Positions 12,826 to 24,973 are shown, counted from the first letter of the stretch. The stretch is DNA of 64,000 nucleotides from Anastrepha obliqua (GCF_027943255.1 NC_072893.1:133981784-134045783); one strand, 5' to 3'. A program made the numbers and translations. Notes: generated by a model not told the origin, from the letters alone.

Positions 12826-14981
12826 CTGTTTTTTCATTGTATCGGTCAATTCGTCGATGCATTCCTTTCGTTCGAATCTTTCAAATTTGAAACTATTGGA
12901 GCGATAAAGCTCATTATCTTCATGACGTCGGTTTCGGCATAATCGTCGCATTATAATATTACCACTGCCTCCCCCTCCAAGACGTGGGCTGTGGAGGTAG
13001 ATAACAGAAAGGAGGAAATATTAGTTTACACATTTTTTCGAATAAAAAGAAAAGCAAATTCCTTTACTTTACATTTAAAAAATCAACTGATTTTTCAATT
13101 CCTAATAATATCAACAAAAAACTTCGATTCCGTAAAATATAATATATAAATATAATATTTTCCGAAAGCATTTCTTTACTTCGTTAGGGGAACTTAGTTA
13201 TGAATTGTTATCCGTTGGCTTGTTTAAGAGTAGCGTTTTGTTTTAGTATCCTTTCGCTTATTTTATGCAGACAAAAATAATACTTTGACACTTTTTACAC
13301 CTGTTTTCTCTAGTATAGATGTGCACACGTTTTTTAAAGGATTCGCAAGCCACGTGCAATATAGGCGAACAAAGAAAACGATTGAGGTCATTATAAGTGG
13401 ACTGGGATTGACTGAGGGTTTTCTTCCTTCGCCGCTTAATGAATTCCTTGTCTTGCAAACACAAAATCGTGGCTATACACACACTTTCTATTTACTCATA
13501 TGTATGTATGTATTGTATATGAAAGCAAACAAAGGCGCTGATGCACAATAGATGTTTTGTGAATTGGATGTGAGTGCCTGCGAAAGTGAAAATCAACACT
13601 GCATAGTGAGATGAGGATCCTTAAAGTAACCTATAGGCTACGGTACGAACTCACAGAGCAAAGATAAATACATAACTACACGTATGCGAATATTTCGGTC
13701 ACAAAAAACGTGGGATATACCCTGCAGTAGAAAAAACAATCTTAAGTTTTAAATAAGAACTTCTGCTACATATTTTAGTAAATGTAGACTAGTTTTGAAG
13801 TGACTCGTAAATATATTATTATTATTATTTTTTTAATAATAGGGAAACTTAAGACTTCAAACATAAACAGAAAAAAGTTAAATCGAATTAGCCATGGTCC
13901 TGAATGTAATAAAAGAGCGTCAGGACGAAACTAATTTAAATCGAAAATTCCCCGGAAGATTGACACCCAGTTAGAGTTGAGGATGCTTGAATACAAATAC
14001 GAGTATAGGCGGTGAAATTATGCTCCTAGATCTTCATATACATACACACATAGTATATTTAAATTAAGGACCTGTTTGTACAAAATTATTACATACATTT
14101 CCATACGCAATATAAAAGTGTTTAAGCAAACTTACCCGCATGGTTTGCAATGAGTCATGTGCAAATCCCAGTTTAGATGAAAATTAAACATTCGCAGCTT
14201 TGCGACAGCGCGCTGCCGCAGTGAAATATCTGGAGTGGCTGCCGCTGTGGGTGCTGTTGTTGTCTCTGCGCTTGTTACTTCCTGCGGTGAGGGATCTACC
14301 GTCCAATTTGTGTTTGGGTACATCATTACTGTGCCACTTGGCGCTGAGGTAGCCATTATACGACTCGTTGAAAGCCTCGGTTGGCGGTGATGTCGATGAT
14401 TAACCATTGTGCCGTCGGAAGACTCTTTTATTGTGTAAAACCCGCCAGATGACCTAATCATCAAATGCAATTTTTTAATTAGAACTTTACTCCAAATATA
14501 ATATTATTTGGTTCTCGCAGCAATTAAATCATTTAAATAAACAATCTAAAACTTACGACATATTATCTCCACCTCCTCCGCCCACACAGCTAACCCCACT
14601 TCGACGTGGGCGACTTTTGTGTCGACGCCTCCTACGACGGTCAGAGGATGCTTGGCTATTATGAAGCACGTGTTGGCTCAGCGATTTTGGATATTGAGAA
14701 ACTAGATTGCTTCCCTCGGGCAGATTTTGCTGACCGCTAACTGTTGCTGCAACCGGAATCTGGCCACTAGCGGCTAAACGCCGACCAGTGGCCGTGCTAG
14801 AAGGCATGTTACCCGCGCTACTTCCACTGGCCGTGGTTATTCCCGCTACTGTGATTGCAACAATGTTGCCGTCAGAAAAGCCTCCGCCTGAACTCGTCGC
14901 GTCGGCGGGTTGTGCAGCGGATGTTGTTTTGGATGAGCGACCACCGAAACTGTGATTAACTTTGCGCCACATACGTTCCAT
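12826..14981 (-). CDS. N-terminal exons of an unrecognised gene (partial)
   Basis: Three coding exons join in phase: 14981-14557 (ATG at 14981), 14453-14136 and 12988-12826, giving 302 residues and an open phase-0 donor (CAG|GTACGA). The protein starts MERMWRKVNHSFGGRSS, then is low-complexity (Ala, Ser, Thr, Gly) with an arginine-rich patch (DRRRRRRHKSRPRR). Exon 2 has a cluster HLNWDLHMTHCKPCG, and exon 3 is charged and better ordered (RSNSFKFERFERKECIDEL). No known domain is complete, so I assign no function. The downstream exons are not visible between 1 and 12826, so the gene probably continues past the left edge, over or around the cuticle and SH2-adaptor genes. Splicing into the 5607-5410 PHD exon was considered; the acceptor there is poor. 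Confidence 0.6.
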
Positions 14982-16152
14982 TACGAACTACACATAAGTG
15001 TATCTGTGAGTATTTAGAGAGATGGAAGTGTGCATCGGATGGTAAGGAAGTAATTAATGCTTTAAATGATACCAGTGTGCTATTTTTAAAATATTTTACG
15101 GCAATAATAAGGAACCATTCAAGTAATTATATTATATTTGAACTGTCTAGAGAAAAGGAACCACACAAGATTTTGCTAAAGTTATTTTATAACAGGTAAT
15201 TATATTTTCAATGTTTAAATAGTTTTTTATGCTTCTACCGCACCCACATTCCTACTAACTTAAGTGTTTTTGTTTTCCGACGATTTAAATATTTTAATAT
15301 GTAAATACTTGAAGTATTCAATAAGTCAATAAGTCAATGTGAAACTGAATTTAAATGTATGAGAATACATACATACAAGTATATGTATTGTATATGTGGT
15401 GGTTTGTTTGGTGCGACAAGTTGAAGAGAGGGAAGTAACGGCCACTAGTTCACTTCTTTCATTATTTCATGTTTATGATTTAATAATATTATCCCCGTGC
15501 TTGGTCGAGCTTCAATATTGTAAATTATTTATACAGCTAAAATACTCGTAGTGGTACACTCAAATGAGAATTTTATAGACACGAATAAAGGCTGTATGTA
15601 GGATTTCGTATCTTAAAGGAATCACTTTGTCTTAGCAGGAACTCAGCATTATAGTACTCGACACATTTAACATAATTTAAGACTATTAAACTATTAGTTT
15701 TGCCTTTCAGAGCCATTAACTTGGAAGAAATGTAAAAAAATTTGCAAGAGAAATAGTCTGCCGAATATTCACGTTAATGATACTACTGTAGCGTGTACAC
15801 CAAGGGCAGACCGACGGAATTTTTCCTGTGGTGAACACCATCTCGGCACTCGATAGCTCACACACAAGTCCATATCAGATATTTATTTAAACTTTTTTAT
15901 TTTTAATTCACATTTTCAAGTTTTCACCCTTTGCGATTGCAGTTATTTCCATTTACAAATAAACGATTCTGTAGATTTGATACATTGATTTTGTAAAGGA
16001 AAGGGGCACGTTTTCTGAATATTGCCAAATTTTCATGCACGGATGTGTACAATATTCGACTATCGGCAAATCCTTCTGCACGAATAAAATTTCCACCTCA
16101 ACAAGGGTTTGCTCAATTGTATCAAAGCTTTTGCATCAACGAAGCTTTTTGC
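14982..16152. other. spacer upstream of the three-exon gene
   Basis: AT-rich, with short TATG repeats (15365-15400). It should hold the 5' UTR and promoter of the minus-strand gene starting at 14981, but I can point to no specific element. Confidence 0.4.
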
Positions 16153-16359
16153 TCATTCGCCAACTGTCAGATGGCGAGTATCAACAATTTTCATGACATC
16201 CTGTGTAAGGCGCCAGGAATTCCTTGAAAGCCTACTATCATAGCAGTATTGCAATTCGAATACAACGCCAGGTGAGAGGCAATCTTCGATTTTGATAATT
16301 TTCTGCCTGTTCAGAGCGAGACTTTTACTGTGAACAGAACATTTTCGAAAACCATTCAA
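16153..16359 (-). other. short open frame of possible repeat origin
   Basis: The minus-strand frame contains KIEDCLSPGVVFELQYCYDS and SWRLTQDVMKIVDTRHLT, which looks protein-like rather than random and stays open for 68 codons. The reading frame beyond it decays. I cannot name the family. It sits next to BEL/Pao debris and may be a transposon or degraded gene fragment. Confidence 0.3.
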
Positions 16360-16806
16360 TGTGAATACTGATTACGAAAATAACAAACTTGTTTATAAGA
16401 AAAGCTATTATAGTCTATGCATTGAGCACTCGATTATTATTCGAAACAAAAATATTTTTTTTATTCAAAAAGCAAAAATTTATTATATTTATACAGAATA
16501 ATTATTTTTGGTGGGCGAAGCGAAATGCCCCCAATAGTAACCATAGTGAATGTCTGTATCCTTGGATATCATCAGCTTTAATTAGCCATATATACATACA
16601 TGTATATCTTTGTCCCAAGTTCATTGGGCCTGTGTCACGTAAATATCGTAGCCTTTTGTTCCTGAAACTGTGAGTCCATTTCGCAAACAATTTCTGCATA
16701 AGGGGACTGATTTTGCAAACTCAAACCTCGGTTGAGCAGAGCGAGTTTTAAAAGAAGAGCAGGCGGGTGTATTATGATCTTTTGATTAACAGTGTGGCCA
16801 CACCGA

Positions 16807-17191
16807 CTATTTTGAGTTCGAAGTCACTAGGGCAGATTTTGACATTTCCGCACACAGGTAGGGTTTCTGCATGCTGTGACTGATTGACGGCATAAGCCTC
16901 GAAATTGAGACTTCATCGGCGGATGGATGTTGGTAGCGTTTATTCAATGCAAGAAGCACAATCTCGTCATAATGGCAGTTTATAATAATCCAACTGTTCT
17001 TCCCACTTCGGCCGTGTAACGGGGTCAACTTTCGACATTAATAGATGAATTATGATAGCGTTTGTCCCGTCATTCAACGACAGCAATGACGACATTTGGG
17101 ATACCTTTACCATACCCAAAGCTTCACCAGAAAATTTCTCGATGTCTGGGATTGTAGGATCGTTATGCACTAAATGGTCAAACAGACTCAT
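16807..17191 (-). mobile_element. BEL/Pao retrotransposon gag fragment
   Basis: Minus-strand frames read FDHLVHNDPTIPDIEKF, SGEALGMV and then IIIHLLMSKVDPVTR followed by KWEEQLDYYKLPL. This is the order found in the gag-like (DUF1759) region of BEL/Pao LTR retrotransposons, with internal deletions and one frame change. No LTRs were recognised. The piece is inactive. Confidence 0.6.
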
Positions 17192-17309
17192 AACGTTTTT
17201 AAATTCTGAATATTATCATTTACAGTTTTACAAAAACTAAATCAGACTTTGTACAACTACATGGAACTGTCGCTCTCGCTTAATTTACTCAGAGTAGATG
17301 GCCTAGGCG

Positions 17310-17600
17310 GGATGTGGAAGGCGGCAGTGAAGTCGCCAAGGTTGAGGCGACACTCAACTCGCGGTCCCTAGTACCACTGTGTGAGGACCCCAACGATGGG
17401 GCGGTCCTAACATCAGCGCACCTGCCGCGTGTAACCTTCGAAACCTGCCACCAGCACAGATGTCGATGGACTCAATGCGCTGTTGCGACAGATGGCAAAT
17501 TAGTTGCTGTCTCAAGTAATAGTTTTGGCAATTGTGGTCAAGGAACTAGCAGCTGGGCCTCCAATACAGGAACAAATGCTCATCATTCTGAATTAAAATA
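17310..17600 (+). mobile_element. BEL/Pao integrase C-terminal fragment
   Basis: The + strand reads KVEATLNSRSLVPL, then CEDPNDGAVLTSAH, typical of the region after the BEL/Pao integrase core. In another frame further on is FWQLWSR followed by LGLQYRNK, the usual next block. Frames are broken by stops. It faces the opposite way from the gag fragment at 16807-17191, so the two are not simply parts of one collinear copy. Confidence 0.55.
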
Positions 17601-17640
17601 TTTGCAAACCTGTCAAAGAAGTCAAATATTTAAATAATTA

Positions 17641-18262
17641 ATGCTAATGGGACTTCTAGAAATTTTTTTTTTAGCTTTGAATCACTCTGGTAAATGTTTC
17701 ATATAAATAAATATGTATCTCCTTTTTGAACAAATGTACAAATGTATAATGTAGTATGTATACCTATATATTTACATATGTGCATATCTTTAATTAACCG
17801 TTGTTAGTGGCTTATCACCCATTTCAATTCCATACCCTACATATTAGGTGTTCGGTCACATGAAATCAGTGGTTGTAGGATTTATCCGCTCGCGTTTTTG
17901 CTAATAGTTTGGCTAATGAAATTACAAATAATATACCAAACAGAAAAATAAATACTTCATGCGTAACAGAGCCTGAGACAGCTATTCAATCCACTAGAAC
18001 TCCACAACGACAACAAATGTAGGGATTTCACAGTTCCATATTCGACAAGTATTTATTGGAATCAATGTACATATGAATGCATAAATAATTGTATTACTGT
18101 CAAATGTACTTGTATATTTTCCCGAATGATCTACTCTAATCAAATCAGTTTTAAAGAGCTCAGCTCATTCGGTGGACGTATTTTCGAAGATGCGGTCTCA
18201 AGATTCTAAGCTTTTTTCTGTATTTTTACTTGAGAAAAAAGCTTTTCAACCGGTATCAAGCT
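17641..18262. other. spacer before carboxypeptidase pseudogene
   Basis: AT-rich DNA with no coding signal of note. Confidence 0.4.
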
Positions 18263-19593
18263 ATGAGGAACGTAAAGATCACACTCAGGCATCTCCTGTT
18301 ATTGCACGATATGGTCAATATCGAGTTTATCAAGTGGAACTATCTACCGGACAACACGTTGATCTTTTTCAAACACTTGAAGAAAAAAGCGACAGCTGCA
18401 CATTTTACGGTCATGCAAGGCATCCACAACAAACCTGACCATCATGGTCGCCGCGCATAAGGTTGCTGACTTCGCCGATTTGCTCCAAACCTACAATGTT
18501 AAGCATCACGTTCCGGTAAGAAGTGGTGAAGAAATGAACCAATACACGTGGATATATGTTCATGATAATTTCATTTTTTTCTGGTGAACTAATATTTAAT
18601 CCCTGACTATTTAAAACAGACCTATAATTTTCAAGAGATTATTGATCGAAACCTTAATGAAGTGCTTCCTAAGGATATTGATCCGAGGGGTATGGACTGG
18701 CAGCACTATTTTCATCTTGAAACTATTTATTCATGGATGGATTTAATAGCTCAAGAACATCCCGAAAACCTAACTATTGTAAATATAGTTAGAAAGCACA
18801 CAGGGTTTGCCGATTAAAGGTTTGCGTGTTAAGAAAAATAAGAATAATGAAACCGCCACAATTTTTATTGAAAGTGGTATACATGCTCGGGAATGGATAG
18901 CACCAGCAACGGCAAATTACATCATCAATGAACTTTTAGCATCAAATAACACAGAAATTCAGAGTTTTGCAAAGGACTATAATTGGATTGTCTTTTCCGT
19001 CATCAATCCAGATGGATACAAATACACATTTGACGGTGAGCGTATGTGGCGCAAAAATCGCCGTCTATATGGAATTTGTCGCGGCGTAGATTTAAATAGA
19101 AATTATCTTTTCCATTGGAACACAACAGGCACCAGCAGTGACCCTTGCCGTTACGACTATTCAGGTCCGGCAGCTGCTAGTGAAGTGGAAACCAAACATC
19201 TAATTAAATTTTTTGAGGAAAATTTCGTTGTTGAAAATATAAAAACCTATATCGCTCTACATTCTTATTCGCAAATGATTATGTTTCCATATGGACATAC
19301 AGCTACTCACGTGGAAAGCCAGTGAAAAAATCAAACAAGTATCAGGACGTACATACAAAAGCGGTAGTATATATGAAACCATATATCCCTCCAGTGGCGG
19401 TTCAAAAGATTAGGCCCATGGCAAACTGAAAATCCCCATAACTTTTTCATTTGAACTACGTGGCCCAGCCGATAGTAAGGACTTATTCATTCTACCAGCT
19501 GCGGAAATTGAACCTACTGCTGAGGAGGCATTTGCCGCAATTATGACGATTGTGAAAGAGTCTGCTTCGAGAGGGTATTATTCTCCAAATTAA
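18263..19593 (+). pseudogene. broken M14 zinc carboxypeptidase
   Basis: The locus encodes a carboxypeptidase A/B-like digestive enzyme: a propeptide part (ARYGQYRVYQVEL, KSDSCTFYGHA), then the catalytic domain with zinc motif HAREW, the NPDGY and GVDLNRNY substrate-binding blocks, HSYSQ and the catalytic-Glu block FELRG. A normal intron (18516-18619) is kept, so it is not a processed copy. It is broken in at least five places: a frame change between the signal peptide and propeptide (about 18300), a lost base near 18432, an extra base near 18804, a deletion with frame change near 19315 (between ATHV and ASEKI), and a TAG at 19411 where family members have Trp. The end (GYYSPN, stop at 19591) is intact. 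It was probably once an expressed gut protease gene. Sequencing error could explain one lesion, not all. Confidence 0.85.
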
Positions 19594-20099
19594 AGTCTAA
19601 TTCAATATTCACTGCTTTATTAAAATATTTTTTTATAATTCAACAATTGATGCTTGATATTTACATTGAAAGAACACTTATAAATGTAAATGCAATAAAC
19701 GAACAGACGTATTCTGATTTCTTTTAAATCCATTGCGGATACCAAATCTATCGACATTAAAAAAATACATAAATAATGGTTTAAAAATTAAGCTGCAGCA
19801 TAATTTATTGATTTTTAGATCAATATATGCGTGGAAAAGGGAACATGTGTTTAATAATAAAATACTCGTTTCGTAGTAGATAAATATATGTGTGTGCATA
19901 TATAAAATACCTTTTCGCAAATAGATAGTAACAAATGCCAGTTAAATCACACGATTGATTCTGATATCTATAGCTTATCCCAAAGCTTATTTTTAAGTAG
20001 TACGAAATACATAAAGCGCTTTAGACTTTTGTCTGCATACTGGCAACTGCATACGAATTTGGTGCAAAATTAATACATTTTTTTAAATTAAATTCTAAT
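19594..20099. other. spacer between convergent genes
   Basis: AT-rich DNA between the carboxypeptidase relic (+) and the AKAP2-C-like gene (-). It probably includes the 3' UTR of the latter. No further gene seen. Confidence 0.4.
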
Positions 20100-21468
20100 C
20101 TATTCGTCGTTCGGCAGCATAGTCGTGTTACGTGCAGCATTCATTTGTATACGATTTTCCCATTCTACTATGAGACGATGCGAGGACGGCGCCTCCTCCG
20201 GGGGCAAATCACACAGCTGAGCCAATGACATGGCAGGACGCATGGTGCTACAAACTGTCTTTTTAATATCGATGTCTGGACTAGGAGTGGCTCTGAAAGC
20301 ATAGGTTTTCAAATTAAAGACTGATTTAGGAAAATGTTTATTTTTTTTTGTTACCTGGGCGATATGCTGTTATTCATCTGTGTGGAGTAGCGGATTTCAC
20401 TAACGGACTTCGCAGAACGGAGTTGTCTGGGACCAAGGCAATGCTCTACTTCCGAGTCTTCATCATCCGTTTCTTCATTGCTGTCAGGGGAGATTTCAAA
20501 AGTATTGCTTTCGTATTGGCTCATGTACCTATGTACCATACTTACTCGTTTCCAATAGCTTCAAGTAGATCGGATGTGGATTGACGAAATTTGTTACGTT
20601 TTTTTAGTTCATGTTCACGTGCCTGCAAATCTTGGATTTCTTTCTGGATCTTCACCTCTGCTGATACATAACCCCGCCGTATGACTCTTCCTTCTGCATC
20701 CCGCTCAATATGGGGTGGAGTCATTGTAACAGTCGGTATGGCTATAGGAGACACGACGACATCAGGTGTAGGGATTGAATGCAAAGGACTTGATAAAGGC
20801 CCCATTGTCGCGTTAGGTGTTTGCAGACCACTCAAAGTGCTTGTATTGGTCGATGCAGAGCTCGTTTTTGGATTTACCAAATTTTTATTAGATGCTATAT
20901 TATTATTGCCCAACTGCAATTTTCCACGCGAAGCTATGAACCGCTGCATTACCCCCTTATTTGCGGGATTAAAGGCAAAAAGACGTTGCCTATTAATAAT
21001 GGGAGGTGCAGTTGGAACCGTGTTCGTGATTATCATCTGGCGAGGTGGTTCTGGTGTAATTGTGTAACAATTAGGTTTGATATAGCGTTGCTCTTTTGAT
21101 GTCTTCATTGGCCCCGAATGACTTAGGTTAGCTGATACACCATTTATGGGGCTTGGTGAGGCGGATATTCCTGAATCATCGTCTGTACTGTCTTTAATGT
21201 TAACGCTATTTTCACTATGTGCCAACGATGGTATGTTCAAAGAACCCTCGCAGTTATTTAAGGATGAATGTGGAACTGGACTGATTGAGAGGCTATTGGT
21301 GCTGTCGTTATCAATATGACTGTCATTATTTGCTATGCCATTTTCGTTGTGTATTTCATATTCGTCTGGTGATATTGGAGAGCTCGCGGTGATAAGTTGG
21401 CGATGTTCCTCTTCTCGGCGGACAACTTCTTTAATTTCTTCCTGAATACGTATTAATGGATCGATTTT
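20100..21468 (-). CDS. 3' exons of an AKAP2-C/MISP-like protein (partial)
   Basis: Three terminal exons join in phase: 21468-20546, 20480-20355 and 20292-20100 (TAG at 20100), giving 413 residues. The segment begins with a charged helix (IRIQEEIKEVVRREEEHRQ). A long Ser/Pro/Asn linker follows, with DDDSGISASPSP and repeated TPP/TPSP motifs. Next comes EVKIQKEIQDLQAREHELKK with STSDLLEAIG, resembling the C-terminal region shared by A-kinase anchor protein 2 and MISP-type cytoskeletal proteins. The tail has an acidic patch (EETDDEDSEVEH) and the block LIVEWENRIQMN. The family assignment is by pattern only. The first visible exon starts with a phase-0 acceptor, so more 5' exons must lie to the right, beyond the mariner at 21549. 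The exon at 32115-32199 on the same strand might be one of them. Confidence 0.7.
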
Positions 21469-21548
21469 CTGAAGAATATAAATTATTACAAATTAAAACA
21501 TGTACGTATATATTTTTATGTATAAAGAAACATTTTTATTAGTATTTA

Positions 21549-22815
21549 CGGTGTATAAGCTTAAATCCGTTGATTGCTCGTAGATGGCGTTAGTGAGCAT
21601 ATCAAGTTACCATAGAAATGCCATATTTTTTTTTGCATGGGTTCGACACCTGTTTACATCAATCACTGCACATCATCAGTGATTTCATACAGCAACACAC
21701 TTTTTTCCTTGCGTAATCATGTCTAATTTTGTGCCAAAAAAAGAGCATATGCGGGAAGCTCTACTTTTTTGCTTTAATTTGAAGAAATCGGCTGCCGAAT
21801 CGCATCGAATGCTTGTGGAGGCCTATGGAAACAACTTGCAGAGACTGGTTTCGTCGGTTCAAAGACGGCCATTTTGACTTGAGTGACATGAAGCGTGAAA
21901 ATCGGCCCAGAAAAGTTGAGGACCATGAATTGCAGGCTCTTTTGGATGAGGACGATACCCAATCGCAAAAAATGCTTGCCGAGCAGTTAGGTGTCACTCA
22001 ACCAGCCATTTCCATGCGTTTACGTGCCATGGGAAAGGTCCAAAAAGTCGGAAAATGGGTACTCCATGAATTGAACGATAGACAGATGGAGCGACGCCAA
22101 AACACATGCGAAATCTTGCTGGCTAGGCATAAAAGAAAGTCGTTCCTGCATCTTGTGGTGACTAGCGATGAAAAGTGGATATACTTTGAGAATTCTAAAC
22201 GAAAAAAATCATGGGTCGATCCCGGCCAACCATCAACTTCTTCATCAAGACCTAATCGCTTTGGACGCAAGACGATGCTGTGCGTTTGGTGGGATCAGCA
22301 GGGTGTCGTTTACTATGAGCTGTTGAAACCTGGTGAAACTGTTAATTCTCATCGCTACCACCAACAACTCATCAAATTGCGCCGCGCTTTGCGTGAAAAA
22401 AGGCCTCGTTATGAACAAAGACATGAGAAGCTGATTTTCCTCCACGACAACGCCCCATCGCACACGTCAAGAATGGTCCAAAACTACTTGGAGACAATCA
22501 ATTGGGAGGTGCTACCTCATCCCGCTTATTCACCAGACCTGGCCCCTTCGGACTATCATCTGTTTTCATCGATGGATCACGCGCTCGCCGAACAGCACTT
22601 CGATTCGTACGAAGACGTCCGGAAATGGCTTGACGAGTGGTTCGCCTCGAAAGATGAAGAATTCTTTTGGCGTGGTATACACAAATTGCCCGAGAGATGG
22701 GAAAAATGTATAGCTAGGGAGGGCAAATACTTTGAATAAATTATTTTTTTGCTTTCTATAAAAAAAAATGTTTTTTTTTTTTACTAAAAAACAGCGGATT
22801 TAAGCTTATACACCG
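21549..22815 (+). mobile_element. Mos1-like mariner transposon
   Basis: The 1267-bp element has 24-bp inverted ends (CGGTGTATAAGCTTAAATCC at each end, with one mismatch just inside) and is flanked by TA duplications (21547-21548 and 22816-22817). It lies in an intron or upstream region of the minus-strand AKAP2-C-like gene. Only one copy is in this window. Confidence 0.9.
21719..22739 (+). pseudogene. mariner transposase, frameshifted near the N-terminus
   Basis: The coding region starts at ATG 21719 (MSNFVPKKEHMREALLF) and ends in TAA at 22737. It reads as a mauritiana-subfamily mariner transposase closely resembling Mos1. The catalytic triad is present: SDEKW, LHDNAPSHT and APSDYHLF, the last two with the DD34D layout. 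At about 21827, just after EAYG, several residues are missing and the frame shifts before TTCRDWF. From there to the end the frame is open for over 300 codons. A downstream Met (inside the shifted part) would lack the N-terminal DNA-binding helices. The copy is therefore probably unable to make active transposase, although its ends look usable in trans. Confidence 0.85.
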
Positions 22816-22817
22816 TA

Positions 22818-24103
22818 TGTTAAAACATTTCGCAACTAAGTCAAAGTTTGAACTGATGAAGTCATCAGAAATTTGCAGTTTATTGTTCTTTGGAAATATT
22901 TAACGTTTTTATAAGCATTTTGATTGTATTTTTATTTACATACGGCATGCGTGTAACATCTTGTGTTTGTACATATATACAAACGTCTATTTGACAAAAT
23001 GCATACTGCGAGCAGAGCAACACTTCCGCCTCAACAATAGATCGCTTGAATTCACTGGTAAATCTCTCTCGCTCCATTGCTTTTTAAGATGACCTAAAAA
23101 CTTTGCACTTCTTAGCTTTAACAGTTAATGATTATTTACGGCTCACTGTCTGTATTTTGTATTAAAGGTAACGGGATTTATCAAAAGACTTCCAGCAATA
23201 TTATTAGCATAACAGTGCACATTCAGAGATACATGTAACTCATACAACTTTGAACTTTAATGCATCATGGAATTCCAAGGAAGCTTAAACTAGATTCAAA
23301 TATTCAATTCAGTTAGATCCATTGTAATGCCTACCACACAATGAAGATCTTATTTCTATATTTCCAGTATGCATACGTATGTATGTATGAACTTTGGATC
23401 AGAATCTGTTGCAGTGTGTTTTAGCTTTACCAGATTTTTGTGTACGCATTACTTTTACATTCGTATGTTGGCTAATGAAATTTGAAAATATTTTGTGCCT
23501 TAAGAAGTTTGTGCAAATATGTTTAGCCGTTCGCTTTGACTTCAATTCCGTTGTATATATGGATGTATGTGAGCGGTGGGAAATAAATACAACTATTTCT
23601 ATAAACATGTGCGTCATCGCATTAACCTGCTATTTTGTTGACTTATTTTTGCTGATAATGATTGGTTCCTCCCTGAAAGCTTTAGAAATGAATTGAGAAA
23701 TATTACAGAAATATCGTTATCTACACACATTATTACACGCACAAATGCATAGATATCCCCAATATCTACCTCTGCATGTAGGTGCTTCAGTATGCACTTG
23801 CTTCGTTTGTTGGTGTTGACGTAAGTTTTATATTCGATTCACAAAGGAAAACATACATACGAGTATATTATCGATCCAATATACTCTAAAAAGTTATTTT
23901 TCCAATCAATTACTGGAGCGGTCATCAGCAAATTTTTCGTACTTATGTATGTATGTACTTTATCGTGACCATCGCCAAAAAATATTTCTTAAAACCACTT
24001 AAATACATGTGAATGTAAGTAAACCAAACACTTAGCATTTATTTGGACAGTCCTAGAGCTGTATGCAGTTCTCATTATTAAACATATTGATATGTATATT
24101 ATT
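22818..24103. other. spacer, no gene seen
   Basis: AT-rich, with TATG repeats near 23375 and 23945. A minus-strand frame near 23077 (MERERFTSEFKRSIVEAEV) looks mildly protein-like but has no usable donor, so it is not called. Confidence 0.4.
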
Positions 24104-24105
24104 TA

Positions 24106-24973
24106 AAGGGTGATCAGGTTGGAGATACTTTTTCCAATAGGGTTTTTCGACAGATCACCCGTGGCTACTGTGAAACTAAATAACTAATTTTTTCAGTATT
24201 CAATTGTATTACGAAAAACCCTGCTCTGTGAAAAGCGTTCAACGCGCGCTTTGGCCAACTTATGGTGTTCAGCGATGAGCTCCATTTTTGACATAATGGC
24301 AAAATTCTCATATTTGGGCTGAAGAACAACCCGAAGCCTTTTAAGAACAGCCATTACATCAATTGAAAACAACCGTTTGGTGCGGCCTATGGGCTAGAGG
24401 AATCATCGGCCCATGTTTCTTCAAGGACGAGGCTGGCGCCAAGGTAACAGAAATGGCAAACGCTATCGCGCCACGATAAACGGAAATTGAAGCCCGTCAT
24501 CGCCACAACATTTGGTTCCAACCAGACGGCGGAGAGCGCTACTTGCCATACAGCCCGTGAAACAATGGATTTACTGCGTCGTCGCTTCGGGGAACAGTTT
24601 ATCTCTCGTCTCGAACCAGTGGATTGCTACCAAGATCGTGTGATATCACACTTTTGTACTTTTTTTGTACTTTTATTTGTGGGTATGTAAAGTCTAAATG
24701 TTTTGAGGGTAAACCAGCTTCGATTGAGGCAATGGAAGCCAACATTACTAAAATTATTTACGAGGTACTGACCGAAGTCCTTTAGCGAGCTCTTCAAAAT
24801 TGGTGCTTACGGATGGGTGAATTACGGCGCAGTTGCAGCCAACATTTGAAAGGGACTATCTTTAAGAAATAAATGTCATGGATGGTTCTACACAAAAATA
24901 ATAAAGAGTGCCCAATCAATTTGAATTCTCGTTGTTTTATTTCAATTTCGATGCCTCTAAATTGATCACCCTT
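24106..24973 (+). mobile_element. decayed Tc1/mariner-superfamily element
   Basis: The ends are inverted AAGGGTGATCA / TGATCACCCTT, flanked by TA (24104-24105 and 24974-24975), giving an 868-bp element. Inside, on the + strand, are transposase remnants in shifting frames: VFSDE near 24270 (first catalytic Asp), IIGPYFF-type sequence, then TCHTARETMDLLRRRFGEQF near 24540, which follows the second Asp. Frameshifts, stops and its short length show it is a dead, internally shortened copy. Confidence 0.75.

Noticed and set aside
14553..14981. Possible join of the three-exon gene to the PHD exon at 5649
   Set aside because: The only in-frame acceptor (GAG|TTG near 5650) lacks a polypyrimidine tract, so the genes are kept separate; recorded as a finding to test.
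20681..21067. 128-codon plus-strand open frame
   Set aside because: Antisense to the large exon of the AKAP2-C-like gene, with no domain and no start context.
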